DNA of 34,815 nucleotides from Sphingomonadaceae bacterium (GTDB taxonomy: Bacteria > Pseudomonadota > Alphaproteobacteria > Sphingomonadales > Sphingomonadaceae): NCBI GenBank assembly GCA_030147805.1, contig JASBUR010000062.1, positions 1 to 34,815 on the forward strand, in the 5' to 3' direction. Under the pieces are notes generated by a model that worked only from the letters and a program-made list of their open reading frames with translations, had not been told where the DNA came from and ran no database searches. The first letter of the stretch is position 1; each line of letters starts with the position of its first letter. Shown here piece by piece: positions 23,406-31,476 of the stretch. The position numbers were made by a program, and so were the translations under genes.

Positions 23406-23534
23406 CTAGTTCGATGGTTCGGCGAGGATCGGCCGGCCATAGGCGTCGCGCGCCACCGGGCCGTCAACGACTGCCGGAGCGACGCACCCAGCCAACGCCA
23501 ACGCAACGCACCCCCACAGTGCGGTCCTGATCAT
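23406..23534 (-). CDS. Tiny lipoprotein (42 aa)
   Basis: Read on the minus strand, the product begins MIRTALWGCVALALAGC, a compact lipoprotein signal with lipobox LAGC, and ends VARDAYGRPILAEPSN. Mature length is only about 26 residues. The codon usage (GC-rich third positions) fits coding, and it fills an otherwise gene-free gap of about 350 bases between accA and the M48 protease. The ribosome site is weak. The function is unknown; it resembles small entericidin-like or peptide lipoproteins only in size. Confidence 0.6.
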   Translation of the reverse strand: MIRTALWGCVALALAGCVAPAVVDGPVARDAYGRPILAEPSN

Positions 23535-23747
23535 GTGAAGCCCCCGCTTCGCCCGCCATCGGGCGACATGATATTAGCGCGATCGCCGTGCCGGCGCAGC
23601 ATCCGAATGGCGAGCTTCACCAGTGGCATCGGATGATGGCATGGGAATGAACGGCACCGTCACGCCGCGTTCACGCTGCGGCGGGCAAAGGGAACAGCCG
23701 CGAACGGCTGGGGTTTGAACGCTCGACAGCAGACCAAAGGACCGCCG

Positions 23748-25217
23748 ATGAAACGCCGTACCTCCGCTTCGTTCCTCGCGATCGCCGCCGTGACGTCGAT
23801 CGGTCTTGCCGCCTGCACGACGCAGCGCGTCGATGCCCAGGCGCGCGGCATCAGCGAGAGCGACCGCCGCCTCGGCGCGCAGGAACATCCCAAGATCCTC
23901 GCCGAGTTCGGCGGCGCCTACAACGGGCCCGGCGTGGCGATGGTCAGCAAGGTCGGCAAGGCGGTTTCGGTGCAGTCGGGGCTCGCGCAGACCGGGTCGG
24001 AATGCACCGTCACGCTGCTCGATACGACGATCGTCAACGCCTTCGCGATCCCGGGCTGCTATACCTATGTGACGCGCGGGCTGCTCGCGATCATGAACGA
24101 CGAGGCCGAACTCGCTTCGGTGCTCGGCCACGAGATCGGCCATGTCGCGGCGCGCCATTCGCAGAAGCGCCAGCAGCGCTCGACGATCGCCGGCATCGGC
24201 TCGATCCTCGCCGGCGTGTTCCTGGGCGGCCAGGCAGCGCAGCTGGCCAATGTGTTCGCGCAGGCGAACGTGCTCAGCTATTCGCGCAACCAGGAATATC
24301 AGTCGGACGATCTCGGCATCCGCTACATGACCTCGGCCGGCTATGATCCCTACGCCTCGGCCGACATGCTCGAATCGCTCGGCGAGCAATCGGCGCTCGA
24401 GGCGCGGCTGCGCGGCCAGACCGAGGCGGCGCAGATCCCGACGTGGCAGCGCAGCCATCCGCTCACCACCGATCGCGTGCGGCGCGCGACGGCGACGGCG
24501 CAGAAGACCGGGCTGCAGCCCGGCGCGCGGGCGCGCAATGCCGATCAGTATTTCGCGGCGGTCGACGGCATGCTCTACGGCGACAATCCGAACCAGGGCT
24601 ATGCCGAGGATTCGACCTTCTCGCATCCGACGCTTCGCATCCGCTTCCAGGCGCCGCAGGGCTTCTACCTCAACAACGCCTCCGACGCGGTAACGATGGA
24701 AGGGCCGAACGGGCTGCGCGCGCAATTCTCGGGCGGCCGCATCTCGGGCAGCCTCGACAATTATGTCACCTCGGTCGCGCAGGCCCTGGTCGGCCAGCAG
24801 CAGGGCGTCCAGGCGGGGCAGATCCAGCGCACCAACATCAACAACATGGCGGTGTCGATCCTGCCGCTGCGCGCGCAAACGAGTTCGGGCAACGTCGACG
24901 TCCAGATCGTCGGCTACCAGTGGGACGCCAATACCGCCTATCATTTCGTGACGATCGCCCCGGCAGGCCGCTCGGGCAATTTCGACACGCTGATCCGCTC
25001 GTTCCGCCGGCTGACCGACCGCGAGGCGGCGGCACTGCGCCCGCGCGTCATCGACGTGGTGACGGTCGGTGCCGGCGACACGCTGCAGTCGATGGCGCGG
25101 CGGATGGCGTTCTCGAACTACCAGCTCGAGCGCTTCCTGGTGATCAACGACCGCGAGGCCAACCAGCCGCTGCGGCCGGGAGAGAAGGTCAAGATCGTCG
25201 TCTACGGGCGCGCCTGA
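23748..25217 (+). CDS. M48-family zinc metalloprotease lipoprotein with LysM-like C-terminus
   Basis: A 489-residue BepA/YfgC-like periplasmic protease likely to survey outer-membrane protein assembly. The signal ends in the lipobox IGLAACTT. The zinc site is VLGHEIGHVAARHS (H128, E129, H132) with third ligand E183 in NQEYQSDDLGIRYM. Membrane-facing helices (GSILAGVFLGGQAAQLANVF) lie between. Residues ~300-430 form a beta-rich domain (LRIRFQAPQGFYLNN). The last ~50 residues (VTVGAGDTLQSMARRM, FLVINDREANQPLRPGEKVKI) read as a LysM-like peptidoglycan-binding unit. The ATG at 23748 follows AAAGGA; a TTG at 23715 is possible but would put extra residues before the signal. It converges with a PAP2 gene one base away. 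Confidence 0.93.
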   Translation: MKRRTSASFLAIAAVTSIGLAACTTQRVDAQARGISESDRRLGAQEHPKILAEFGGAYNGPGVAMVSKVGKAVSVQSGLAQTGSECTVTLLDTTIVNAFAIPGCYTYVTRGLLAIMNDEAELASVLGHEIGHVAARHSQKRQQRSTIAGIGSILAGVFLGGQAAQLANVFAQANVLSYSRNQEYQSDDLGIRYMTSAGYDPYASADMLESLGEQSALEARLRGQTEAAQIPTWQRSHPLTTDRVRRATATAQKTGLQPGARARNADQYFAAVDGMLYGDNPNQGYAEDSTFSHPTLRIRFQAPQGFYLNNASDAVTMEGPNGLRAQFSGGRISGSLDNYVTSVAQALVGQQQGVQAGQIQRTNINNMAVSILPLRAQTSSGNVDVQIVGYQWDANTAYHFVTIAPAGRSGNFDTLIRSFRRLTDREAAALRPRVIDVVTVGAGDTLQSMARRMAFSNYQLERFLVINDREANQPLRPGEKVKIVVYGRA

Positions 25218-25218
25218 T

Positions 25219-26310
25219 TCATTCGGCGAGCGCCGGCCGCCAGGCGGCGGCCGGCGGCTCGCTCATCACCCAGCGCTCGGCCAGCCGGCCGCTGGCCCGC
25301 CAGATCGCAATGGTCATCGGCAGCGCCACCAGCCCGTCGACGGCATAGTGCCAGCCGAGGTGGATCGAGCCGATCCAGATGGCCAGCGCGAAGCCCGACA
25401 GCCACCAGCCCGTCTTGCGGCTCAACCGCCAGCCCGCGCAGGCCATCAGCACCGCCAGCGCGACGTGCATCGACGGCATCGCCGAAATGCCGCCGCCGAA
25501 GATCTGGCGGTCGGCGGCATAGGCGTTCCACAGCATGTCCTGCAGGCCGAGCGAGTGGATGCCGAGCACCGGATGAATCGCCTTCAGGCGCGCGTCGGTC
25601 AGCGCCAGCTCGCGCATCAGCGGCACGAACTGCGGATCGCCGAATGCGCGCTCGACGAAGCAGGGGCCCGCCGACGCGAAGAGGAAGGCAGCGAGCGAGC
25701 CGACGACGATCCAGGTCAGCACGAAGGCGATCGCATATTGCGCGCGCAGCCGCAGCTTCTCAGCCCGCACCACCAGATAGAGGATGCTGAGCCACATCAG
25801 GATGAACCAGAGATTGTAGGCCATCTGCAGCGCCATCGTGCCGGCGGGCCCGATCAGCGCATGCGTGGCGCGCCAGGGATCGGTGCCGAGGAACAGCAGC
25901 CGGTCAGCCTGGGCGAATGCGGCGTCGTGCGGAAAGCCGCGCAAATGGCTGATCATCACCTTGAACGGCGTGAACATCGTCATCAGCACCAGCCAGGCGC
26001 CGATCAGCGCGCCGCGTCCGAGCAGCCAGTCGGGACGGAGCGCGTCGGCGCGGAACTCGCTGATCATCACGCGCAGCGGCCGCGCCGGGCGGCGGCGCAC
26101 GATGAGGTCGAGGCCGTAGGCGCAGAACATGAAGGCGAAGGCGACGAACCACACCAGCCCCTTGTTGCCGCCGAAGTCCTTGGGATCGATCAGGTGCAGC
26201 TGGTCGAACCACGCCGCTAGCGCCAGCACCAGCGCCGCATAGCCGCCGACCAGCAGCAGCAGGAGCAGCGCGAGGCGCCGCTCGCGGGCCATTTCGGGGG
26301 TGGCGAACAT
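25219..26310 (-). CDS. PAP2/AUR1-like membrane phosphatase or transferase, copy 1
   Basis: A 363-residue integral membrane protein of the PAP2 superfamily, subgroup resembling AUR1/inositol-phosphotransferases. The hydrophobic N-terminus (ALLLLLLVGGYAALVLALAA) and several later membrane helices are visible. Family motifs are MPSMHVALAVLM (catalytic His) and IHLGWHYAVDGLVALP (second His and Asp). Conserved landmarks shared with the neighbour include ASAGPCF, ERAFGDPQF and FTPFKVMI. These enzymes remove or transfer phosphate headgroups of lipids at the membrane. The ATG at 26310 lies 20 bases after the stop of the upstream copy, with a weak ribosome site; an ATG at 26292 is possible. Confidence 0.9.
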   Translation of the reverse strand: MFATPEMARERRLALLLLLLVGGYAALVLALAAWFDQLHLIDPKDFGGNKGLVWFVAFAFMFCAYGLDLIVRRRPARPLRVMISEFRADALRPDWLLGRGALIGAWLVLMTMFTPFKVMISHLRGFPHDAAFAQADRLLFLGTDPWRATHALIGPAGTMALQMAYNLWFILMWLSILYLVVRAEKLRLRAQYAIAFVLTWIVVGSLAAFLFASAGPCFVERAFGDPQFVPLMRELALTDARLKAIHPVLGIHSLGLQDMLWNAYAADRQIFGGGISAMPSMHVALAVLMACAGWRLSRKTGWWLSGFALAIWIGSIHLGWHYAVDGLVALPMTIAIWRASGRLAERWVMSEPPAAAWRPALAE

Positions 26311-26330
26311 GCCGTCGGCCGTCGCGACGG

Positions 26331-27410
26331 TCAGGCGGTCACGGGCGCGCGCCGCGCGACCGCCGGGTCGATCAGGGCCGCGGTCAGCCAGCCGCTGAAC
26401 TTCCAGATCGCCAGCGTCATGCCGAGCGCAACCAGGCCATCGGTGGCGTAATGCCAGCCGAAATGAACCGAGCCGATCCAGATCAGCGCGGCGAAGCCGG
26501 TCAGGATCCAGCCCAGCCGGCGGTTGAGGTGGCGCGCCGCCAGCGCCATCAGCACCGCGATCGACACGTGCATCGACGGCATCGCCGAGATGCCGCCGCC
26601 GAACAGCTCGCGTTTCGACGCGAAGCTGTTCCACAGCAGGTCCTGCAGCGCGAGGCCGTGGACGCCGAACCCCGGGTAGAATGTCTTCAGCTGCGCGTCG
26701 AGCACGTGCAGCCGGTCCATCAGCGGCCGGAACTGCGGATCGCCGAAGGCGCGCTCGTAGAAGCAGGGGCCCGCCGAGGCGAGGAAATAGGCGCCGAGCG
26801 AGCCGACGATCATCCACGACAGCAGGAAGGCGGTGATGTAGCGCGCGCGCAGCCGCACCAGCTCGGGCCGGAGCATGAAGTAGATGATGCTCAGCCACAT
26901 CATCACGAACCACATGTTGTACGCCATGTGCAGGACGAAGGTCGCCGCCGGGCTGCCGAACAGCGCATGCGTCAGCACCCAGGGATCGCGGCCGAAAAAG
27001 ATCAGCCGGTCGAGCTCGGCCAGCGCGGCGTCGAAGGGGAAGCCCTGGATATGGCCGATCATCACCTTGAACGGCGTGAAGAAGATCATCAGGCAGAACC
27101 AGCCGGCGACGACGGTGGTGCGCGCGATCAGCCAGTCGGGCCGCAGGATCTCGTCGCCAAGCTCGTTCATCATCACGAGCAGCGGCCGCGCCGGCCGGCG
27201 ACGCACCAGAAGGTCGAGCGCATAGGTGCAGAAGACGAAGGCGAAGGCGACGACCCAGAGCGCGGCCAGCGCGCTGCTGATCTCCTTCAGGAAGAGGAGC
27301 TCGAACTGCCCGTGCGCGACGGCCATCGCCGTCACCGCGGCGGCGTAGGCGCCAATCAGCAGCGCGACGAGCGCAAACAGCCGGGTTTCGCGCGCGGGGT
27401 CGGGCGTCAT
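26331..27410 (-). CDS. PAP2/AUR1-like membrane phosphatase or transferase, copy 2
   Basis: The upstream paralogue of the previous gene; 359 residues with the same topology and motifs: FTPFKVMIGHIQGFP, LHMAYNMWFVMMWLSIIYF, LASAGPCFYERAFGDPQF, AMPSMHVSIAVLM and SVHFGWHYATDGLVAL. Residues are identical through long stretches, so the pair arose by tandem duplication. The start is placed at the ATG at 27410 (MTPDPARETRLF), with GGGAGG about 12 bases upstream; an ATG at 27434 would add 8 residues. The catalytic His and Asp are intact in both copies, so both could be active. The gap to copy 1 is 20 bases, indicating an operon. Lipid substrate unknown. Confidence 0.9.
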   Translation of the reverse strand: MTPDPARETRLFALVALLIGAYAAAVTAMAVAHGQFELLFLKEISSALAALWVVAFAFVFCTYALDLLVRRRPARPLLVMMNELGDEILRPDWLIARTTVVAGWFCLMIFFTPFKVMIGHIQGFPFDAALAELDRLIFFGRDPWVLTHALFGSPAATFVLHMAYNMWFVMMWLSIIYFMLRPELVRLRARYITAFLLSWMIVGSLGAYFLASAGPCFYERAFGDPQFRPLMDRLHVLDAQLKTFYPGFGVHGLALQDLLWNSFASKRELFGGGISAMPSMHVSIAVLMALAARHLNRRLGWILTGFAALIWIGSVHFGWHYATDGLVALGMTLAIWKFSGWLTAALIDPAVARRAPVTA

Positions 27411-27534
27411 CGTGCGAACTTGCCTCCCAAGCATGAAGAAACTGCAAACGACGTGGTCGTCGCGCCGGAGCAGTCGCCAGAACGCGAAGGGCGGCAGGTT
27501 TCCCCGCCGCCCAACGTCCGCCTCGGCAGCGCGA

Positions 27535-27720
27535 TTACTCGCCGCCGCCGGTGATGCCGGTGTTCATCTGGCTCGACGCCTTGTTGAAGGTGCCCTGGAT
27601 CGAGCTGCCCAGCGAGTTCATCGCGGTGATCGCTGCAACGGCGATCAGCGCGGCGATCAGGCCGTACTCGATGGCGGTGGCGCCCTTCTCGTTCTTCATC
27701 AGCTTGCGAATGAAAGCCAT
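27535..27720 (-). CDS. Flp-family type IVb pilin
   Basis: A 61-residue pilin precursor. The short basic leader (MAFIRKLMKNEKG) is followed by the typical processed N-terminus ATAIEYGLIAALIAVAAI, cleaved after Gly by a prepilin peptidase; the Glu five residues into the mature protein is conserved. The tail is MNSLGSSIQGTFNKASSQMN. A GGGAGAC ribosome site precedes the ATG at 27720. Flp pilins build adhesive Tad pili, but no tad/cpa assembly genes are in the window. Confidence 0.95.
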   Translation of the reverse strand: MAFIRKLMKNEKGATAIEYGLIAALIAVAAITAMNSLGSSIQGTFNKASSQMNTGITGGGE

Positions 27721-27847
27721 GGTCCGTCTCCCTGGTCCAAACTAACGCTACTTGTCCTGTCCCTCTGTCCCGCACCCGGGTCAGCAGCGTCGGTCTAACC
27801 CCGCACGTCCTACCAATTGCTTAAGCCGCGCGATGAATCGGCGTTAA

Positions 27848-27865
27848 CCGTCATTTTTTTGACGG
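27848..27865. repeat. Short palindrome with T-rich loop between the two pilin genes
   Basis: CCGTCA (27848-27853) and TGACGG (27860-27865) flank six T residues. It lies in the 219-base space between the stop of pilin 2 (27940) and the start of pilin 1 (27720), both minus strand. It could be a weak terminator of the first or an operator of the second. A second palindrome, GCTTAAGC, sits at 27819-27826. Confidence 0.35.
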
Positions 27866-27939
27866 ATCGGTTGCGCGGCGATGGCGGGGGCGGCGTGGCG
27901 CGCCGTCGTATCGCTTTAACGACGCCTCGCGGCGAATCT

Positions 27940-28128
27940 TTAGTCCATCGCCTCGGCGACGCCCGAGCTCACCTCGGTCCACATCGCCGTCGTCTCGTCG
28001 GCGAAGGCCTGCATGCCGACGAGCATGGCGAGCACCATCAGCGCGACGATCAGGCCATATTCGACCGCTGTCGCGCCCCGCTCGTTCCGCAGCAATCGCC
28101 GCCCGATCCCGCCCACGGCGCGTCCCAT
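27940..28128 (-). CDS. Second, divergent Flp-type pilin
   Basis: A 62-residue type IVb pilin-like protein. Leader MGRAVGGIGRRLLRNERG is followed by ATAVEYGLIVALMVLAMLVG, with the conserved Glu at mature position 5, then FADETTAMWTEVSSGVAEAMD. The tail is acidic and differs from the other pilin. The ATG at 28128 follows AAGGGA at good spacing and is preferred over an in-frame GTG at 28149. It is divergent from mutT. It may be a minor pilin or pseudopilin. Confidence 0.88.
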   Translation of the reverse strand: MGRAVGGIGRRLLRNERGATAVEYGLIVALMVLAMLVGMQAFADETTAMWTEVSSGVAEAMD

Positions 28129-28178
28129 GCCCAGTTTCCCTTGTGCCACGATAGATCGCAGGGGTTAAGAAACCGGTC

Positions 28179-28643
28179 ATGAACGATGCTCATCACCCGA
28201 TTAACCTCCTCTGCCCCGGCGACCCGCCGCCGTCGGGGCTGCCGATCGTCCTCGTCGCGGCGGCGGCGCTCGTCGATTCCGACGGTCGCGTGCTGGTGGC
28301 GCAACGCCCGGCGGGCAAGCATCTCGCCGGCATGTGGGAGTTCCCCGGAGGCAAGATCGAGCCCGGCGAGCCGCCCGAGCTGGCGCTGGTGCGCGAGCTG
28401 AAGGAGGAGCTGGCGATCGACACCGCCGCCTCGTGCCTCGCACCCTGCGGCTTTGCCAGCCACGCCTTCGACGACAAGCAATTCCATCTGGTGATGCTGC
28501 TGTTCGCCTGCCGCAAATGGCACGGCCGGCCCGAGGGGCAGCAGGGGCAGGCGGTGAAGTGGGTGCGCGTGCCCGAGCTCTTCCGGCTCGACATGCCGCC
28601 GGCCGACCGGCCGCTGCTCGGGCTATTGCAGGCGCTGCTTTAG
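28179..28643 (+). CDS. mutT: 8-oxo-dGTP diphosphatase (MutT-type Nudix hydrolase)
   Basis: Cleans 8-oxo-dGTP from the nucleotide pool to prevent A:T to C:G mutations. The 154-residue protein has VLVAAAALVDSDGRVLVAQRP, then GKHLAGMWEFPGGKIEPGE and the rest of the Nudix box ending RELKEELAI. The box fits the consensus except that the second-last Gly is Ala. WVRVPELFRLDMPPADRPLL at the end resembles MutT. The ATG at 28179 is used. Its last 21 bases overlap the end of the convergent methyltransferase gene. Confidence 0.92.
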   Translation: MNDAHHPINLLCPGDPPPSGLPIVLVAAAALVDSDGRVLVAQRPAGKHLAGMWEFPGGKIEPGEPPELALVRELKEELAIDTAASCLAPCGFASHAFDDKQFHLVMLLFACRKWHGRPEGQQGQAVKWVRVPELFRLDMPPADRPLLGLLQALL

Positions 28644-29438
28644 CGATTCGCCGATCGGCGCGGCGTCGCCGCCGGGCGCCCAGCCGGCGAGATAGAGCAG
28701 CTGCACGCGCACCGCGACGCGGCCGTCGGCGCCGGCGTCCTGCTGGAAGCGTTCGGCGGCGGCCATCAGCACGTCGCGGCGCAGCGGCCGGCGCGCCGAC
28801 AGGATATTGGCCTCGCCGGCACCGCGCAGCTCGGCGAGCGCGGGGAGGAGGCCGGCGTAGCGCACCTGCACGCTGTCGACGTCGGCGACGGGCATGACGA
28901 AGCCGGCGCGCTGCAGCAGCCCGGCGGCCTCGGCGACGTCGACCATCGGCATCGTCCGCGGCGACACGCCGCCGCGCAGCGCGCTTTCCGCCTCGAGCAG
29001 CGCGCGCCGCACCTCGACGAGCGTTTCGCCCGCGACCATCGCGGCGAGGAACAGCCCGCCGGGGGCCAGCGCGCGGCGAATCTGAACGAGCGCGCCGGGC
29101 AGGTCGTTGACGCCGTGCAGGCTGCCGGCCGAGACGATCAGGTCGAAGCTCGCGTCGGCGAACGGCAGCCGGTCCTCGTCGGCAACGACGCCGCCGGCGG
29201 CGCGCGCGAACGCCTCGCCAGCATCGGTGAACGCCATCGCGCCGAGCCGCCGCCCGAGTCGCCCGTCATGCGCGCCGAGGTCGAGCACGCGGTCGAAGCG
29301 CTGCCCGGTGTCGGCGGCGCGCGCGACGATCTCCTCGACCATCGCGTCCTTGAGGAAGGCGTGCGCGGCAAAGCCCGTGGCGGCGCGGTCGCGCTGCCGG
29401 CGCCGGGCGGCGCGGTCGAAGGGTTCGGCGGATTCCAT
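28623..29438 (-). CDS. NDUFAF5-like class I SAM-dependent enzyme (BioC-type fold)
   Basis: A 271-residue SAM-binding protein matching NDUFAF5, the mitochondrial complex I assembly factor that hydroxylates an Arg of the NDUFS7 subunit. The SAM pocket is RVLDLGAHDGRLGRRL with VVADEDRLPFADASFDLIV. The family-specific stretch is LHGVNDLPGALVQIRRAL, PGGLFLAAMVAGETLVEVR, AGFVMPVADVDSVQVRY and LRGAGEAN. N-terminal FDRAARRRQRDRAA fits too. The likely role is modification of NuoB-type complex I subunit or a related methyltransferase step; earlier annotation often says BioC. It lies 8 bases downstream of the ABC-F gene, and AGGAG overlaps that gene's stop. Confidence 0.87.
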   Translation of the reverse strand: MESAEPFDRAARRRQRDRAATGFAAHAFLKDAMVEEIVARAADTGQRFDRVLDLGAHDGRLGRRLGAMAFTDAGEAFARAAGGVVADEDRLPFADASFDLIVSAGSLHGVNDLPGALVQIRRALAPGGLFLAAMVAGETLVEVRRALLEAESALRGGVSPRTMPMVDVAEAAGLLQRAGFVMPVADVDSVQVRYAGLLPALAELRGAGEANILSARRPLRRDVLMAAAERFQQDAGADGRVAVRVQLLYLAGWAPGGDAAPIGESLKQRLQ

Positions 29439-29446
29439 GCGCGCTC

Positions 29447-31024
29447 CTAGCGCATCGCGAGGCGACGCGTCACGCCGATCGCGTCGAGGAAGGCCTCGTC
29501 GTGGCTGACGACGACGAGCGCGCCGTCATAGCCGCGCAGGCCGGCCTCGACCGTCTCGATCGAATCGATGTCGAGATGGTTGGTCGGCTCGTCGAGCAGG
29601 AGGAGCTGCGGCGGTGCCGGCCCGCCGAGTACGCAGGCGAGCGCGGCGCGCAACAGCTGGCCGCCGCTCAGCGTCCCGACGCGCTGCAGCGCGGCGTCGG
29701 CGCGGAACCGGTAGCGCGCCAGCGCGGCGCGGCAGCCATTCTCGTCGGCGGCGGGGTTGAGGCGGCGGAAATTGGCGAGGATCGTTGCGTCGCGACCGAG
29801 GATCGCTACCTGCTGGTCGAAGAGCGCGAAGGGCACGCGAACCTCGGCGCGTCCCGCCTGCGGCGCCAGCCGGCCGACGATCAGGTCGAGCAGCGTGCTC
29901 TTGCCGCTGCCGTTGGCACCGGTGATCGCGATGCGCTCGGGACCGATGATTTCGAACGAGAGTGCCTCGATCAGCGGCGCATCCGTGACATGGCTGAAGC
30001 TCAGCGCGTCGACGCGCACGACGGTCTTGCCCGGCGGCAGGCCGGTCGGCGGCTGCACCAGCCGGAACGGCTCGAGCACCTCCAGCCGCGCGCGCGCCGC
30101 GGCCGCGGCGTCGGCGGCGGCATCGCGCCGGCGCCCGGCGAGGCGGTCCTGCGCGGCGCCGGTTTCCTCGGCACGCCGCTTCAACGCACCGAGCAGGATG
30201 CGCGGGGCGCCGCCCTTCGCCGCGGCGCGCGCCCCGGCGCCGTCCTTGCGGGCCTTGCGTTCGGCACTCGCCTGCGCGCGCCGATCGACCTCGGCGCGGC
30301 GGCGGTCGGCGACGGCGAGGTCATGCTCGGCAGCGGCGAGTTCGATCGCCTTGCGCTGGCGGTAGGCGCTCCAGTTGCCGCCGTAGCGCGTGGCACCGAG
30401 CGAGGTCAGCTCGACGATCGCATCCATCGTCTCGAGCAGTTCGCGGTCGTGGCTGACGACGATCGCGCCGCCGGTCCAGCCGCCGAGCAGCTCGATCACC
30501 GCACGGCGCCCGTCGCGGTCGAGATTGTTGGTGGGCTCGTCGAGCAGCAGAAAGTCGGGCGCGCCAAAGACGAGCGCGGCGAGCGCGGCGCGCGTGCGCT
30601 GGCCGCCCGACAGACTCGCCAGCGGCGTCTGCGGCGCGACATCGAGCCCGACGCGCGCCAGCGCCGCCGCGAGCCGTTCCTCGAGCGTCCAATCGGCCTC
30701 GGCGAGCTCGTCGAGCGTCGCTGCACCGCGCGCGGCGCGATCGAGAACGGCGAGCGCATCGGCGACTCCGAACAGGTCGGCGGCGGTGGCCCCCGCCGGC
30801 GGCTGGACGCTCTGGCGAAGCACGCCGAGCGTGCCGGACCGCGCGATTCGTCCGGTGTGCGGGGTCAGTTCGCCGGCGGCGAGCTTGAGCAGCGTCGTCT
30901 TGCCGGTGCCGTTGCGGCCAACGAGGCCGCTACGTTCGGTCGTGATGCTGAGGTCGAGGCCCGAGAGGACGACGCGGCCGTCAGGCGTGGACCAGGACAG
31001 GTTGGAAAGCGTGATCGAAGGCAT
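29447..31024 (-). CDS. ABC-F family ATPase
   Basis: A 525-residue soluble protein with two ABC domains and no membrane part, typical of ribosome-associated ABC-F factors. Domain 1: Walker A LVGRNGTGKTTLLKLA, signature SLSGGQRTRAALA and Walker B FLLLDEPTNNLD. Domain 2: ITGANGSGKSTLLDL, TLSGGQLLRAALA and LLLLDEPTNHLD with VVVSHDEAFL. The charged linker between (~residues 225-310) is rich in Ala, Arg and Lys. Function may be translation-factor-like or antibiotic protection; the subfamily cannot be decided. It is followed after 8 bases by the methyltransferase gene. Confidence 0.95.
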   Translation of the reverse strand: MPSITLSNLSWSTPDGRVVLSGLDLSITTERSGLVGRNGTGKTTLLKLAAGELTPHTGRIARSGTLGVLRQSVQPPAGATAADLFGVADALAVLDRAARGAATLDELAEADWTLEERLAAALARVGLDVAPQTPLASLSGGQRTRAALAALVFGAPDFLLLDEPTNNLDRDGRRAVIELLGGWTGGAIVVSHDRELLETMDAIVELTSLGATRYGGNWSAYRQRKAIELAAAEHDLAVADRRRAEVDRRAQASAERKARKDGAGARAAAKGGAPRILLGALKRRAEETGAAQDRLAGRRRDAAADAAAAARARLEVLEPFRLVQPPTGLPPGKTVVRVDALSFSHVTDAPLIEALSFEIIGPERIAITGANGSGKSTLLDLIVGRLAPQAGRAEVRVPFALFDQQVAILGRDATILANFRRLNPAADENGCRAALARYRFRADAALQRVGTLSGGQLLRAALACVLGGPAPPQLLLLDEPTNHLDIDSIETVEAGLRGYDGALVVVSHDEAFLDAIGVTRRLAMR

Positions 31025-31112
31025 GGAGTTCCCCGGGGGCGAGTCGACGGCGGGCGGCGGTCGGGGGGAAGTCCATGGCGATCACGATTCCTGAGCTGGG
31101 GAAGGCGGAGAA

Positions 31113-31159
31113 GGTGGCGCACCGCGGCGCGGCTTTCAAGCCGGGCGCGGTGCGCCACC
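31113..31159 (-). terminator. Long GC hairpin downstream of the DUF1328 gene
   Basis: GGTGGCGCACCGCG (31113-31126) and its complement ending at 31159 form a long, almost perfect stem that continues through CGGCTT/AAGCCG around a tiny TC loop. It starts four bases after the DUF1328 stop on the minus strand and is followed in that direction by a pyrimidine-rich tract. It should end that transcript before the ABC-F gene. Confidence 0.6.
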
Positions 31160-31163
31160 CGGG

Positions 31164-31337
31164 TCAGGTGACCTTCTTGTACACCGTGACGCCGAGAATG
31201 AAGAACAGCACGGCGATGATCACGAACAGCCAGAACAGGAACTTCGCGATGCCCCAGGCGGCGCCCGCCATGCCGCTGAACCCGAGCACGCCGAGGACCA
31301 GCGCGGCGATGGCGAAAATGAGCGCCCATTTGAGCAT
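31164..31337 (-). CDS. DUF1328 small membrane protein (57 aa)
   Basis: A two-helix inner-membrane peptide: MLKWALIFAIAALVLGVLGF, then SGMAGAAWGIAKFLFWLFV and IIAVLFFILGVTVYKKVT. This is the classic YtjA/DUF1328 pattern. An AGGAGAA ribosome site precedes the ATG at 31337. Function unknown; members are often stress-induced in proteobacteria. It is divergent from comF and followed by a strong hairpin. Confidence 0.95.
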   Translation of the reverse strand: MLKWALIFAIAALVLGVLGFSGMAGAAWGIAKFLFWLFVIIAVLFFILGVTVYKKVT

Positions 31338-31440
31338 GATATTCTCCTGAAGACCTGGCCGGGAGCGGCCGCTGCCCTGACCAACGCGCGAGCACCGGTT
31401 ATGCTTCACGCTTCGTCGCCGCAACGACCCGGCCTGCCCG

Positions 31441-31469
31441 TTGCCCGTCGCCGCGCCGCGGCCTAGCCT
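31441..31469 (+). promoter_or_regulatory. Putative comF promoter
   Basis: TTGCCC (31441-31446), 17-base spacer, TAGCCT (31464-31469), then seven bases to the comF ATG at 31477. The geometry predicts a leaderless or nearly leaderless message and explains the missing ribosome site. Confidence 0.45.
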
Positions 31470-31476
31470 GCGGCGC

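Noticed and set aside
25219..27447. Possible 742-residue fusion of the two PAP2 genes
   Set aside because: The upstream half is an out-of-frame reading of copy 2; the true copy 2 frame stops at 26331 and copy 1 starts at 26310.
27811..27826. Sigma-54-type promoter upstream of pilin 1
   Set aside because: The sequence lacks the GG/GC pair at the correct -24/-12 spacing.
29501..31171. 556-residue plus-strand frame
   Set aside because: Antisense of the ABC-F gene, whose Walker and signature motifs are unmistakable.
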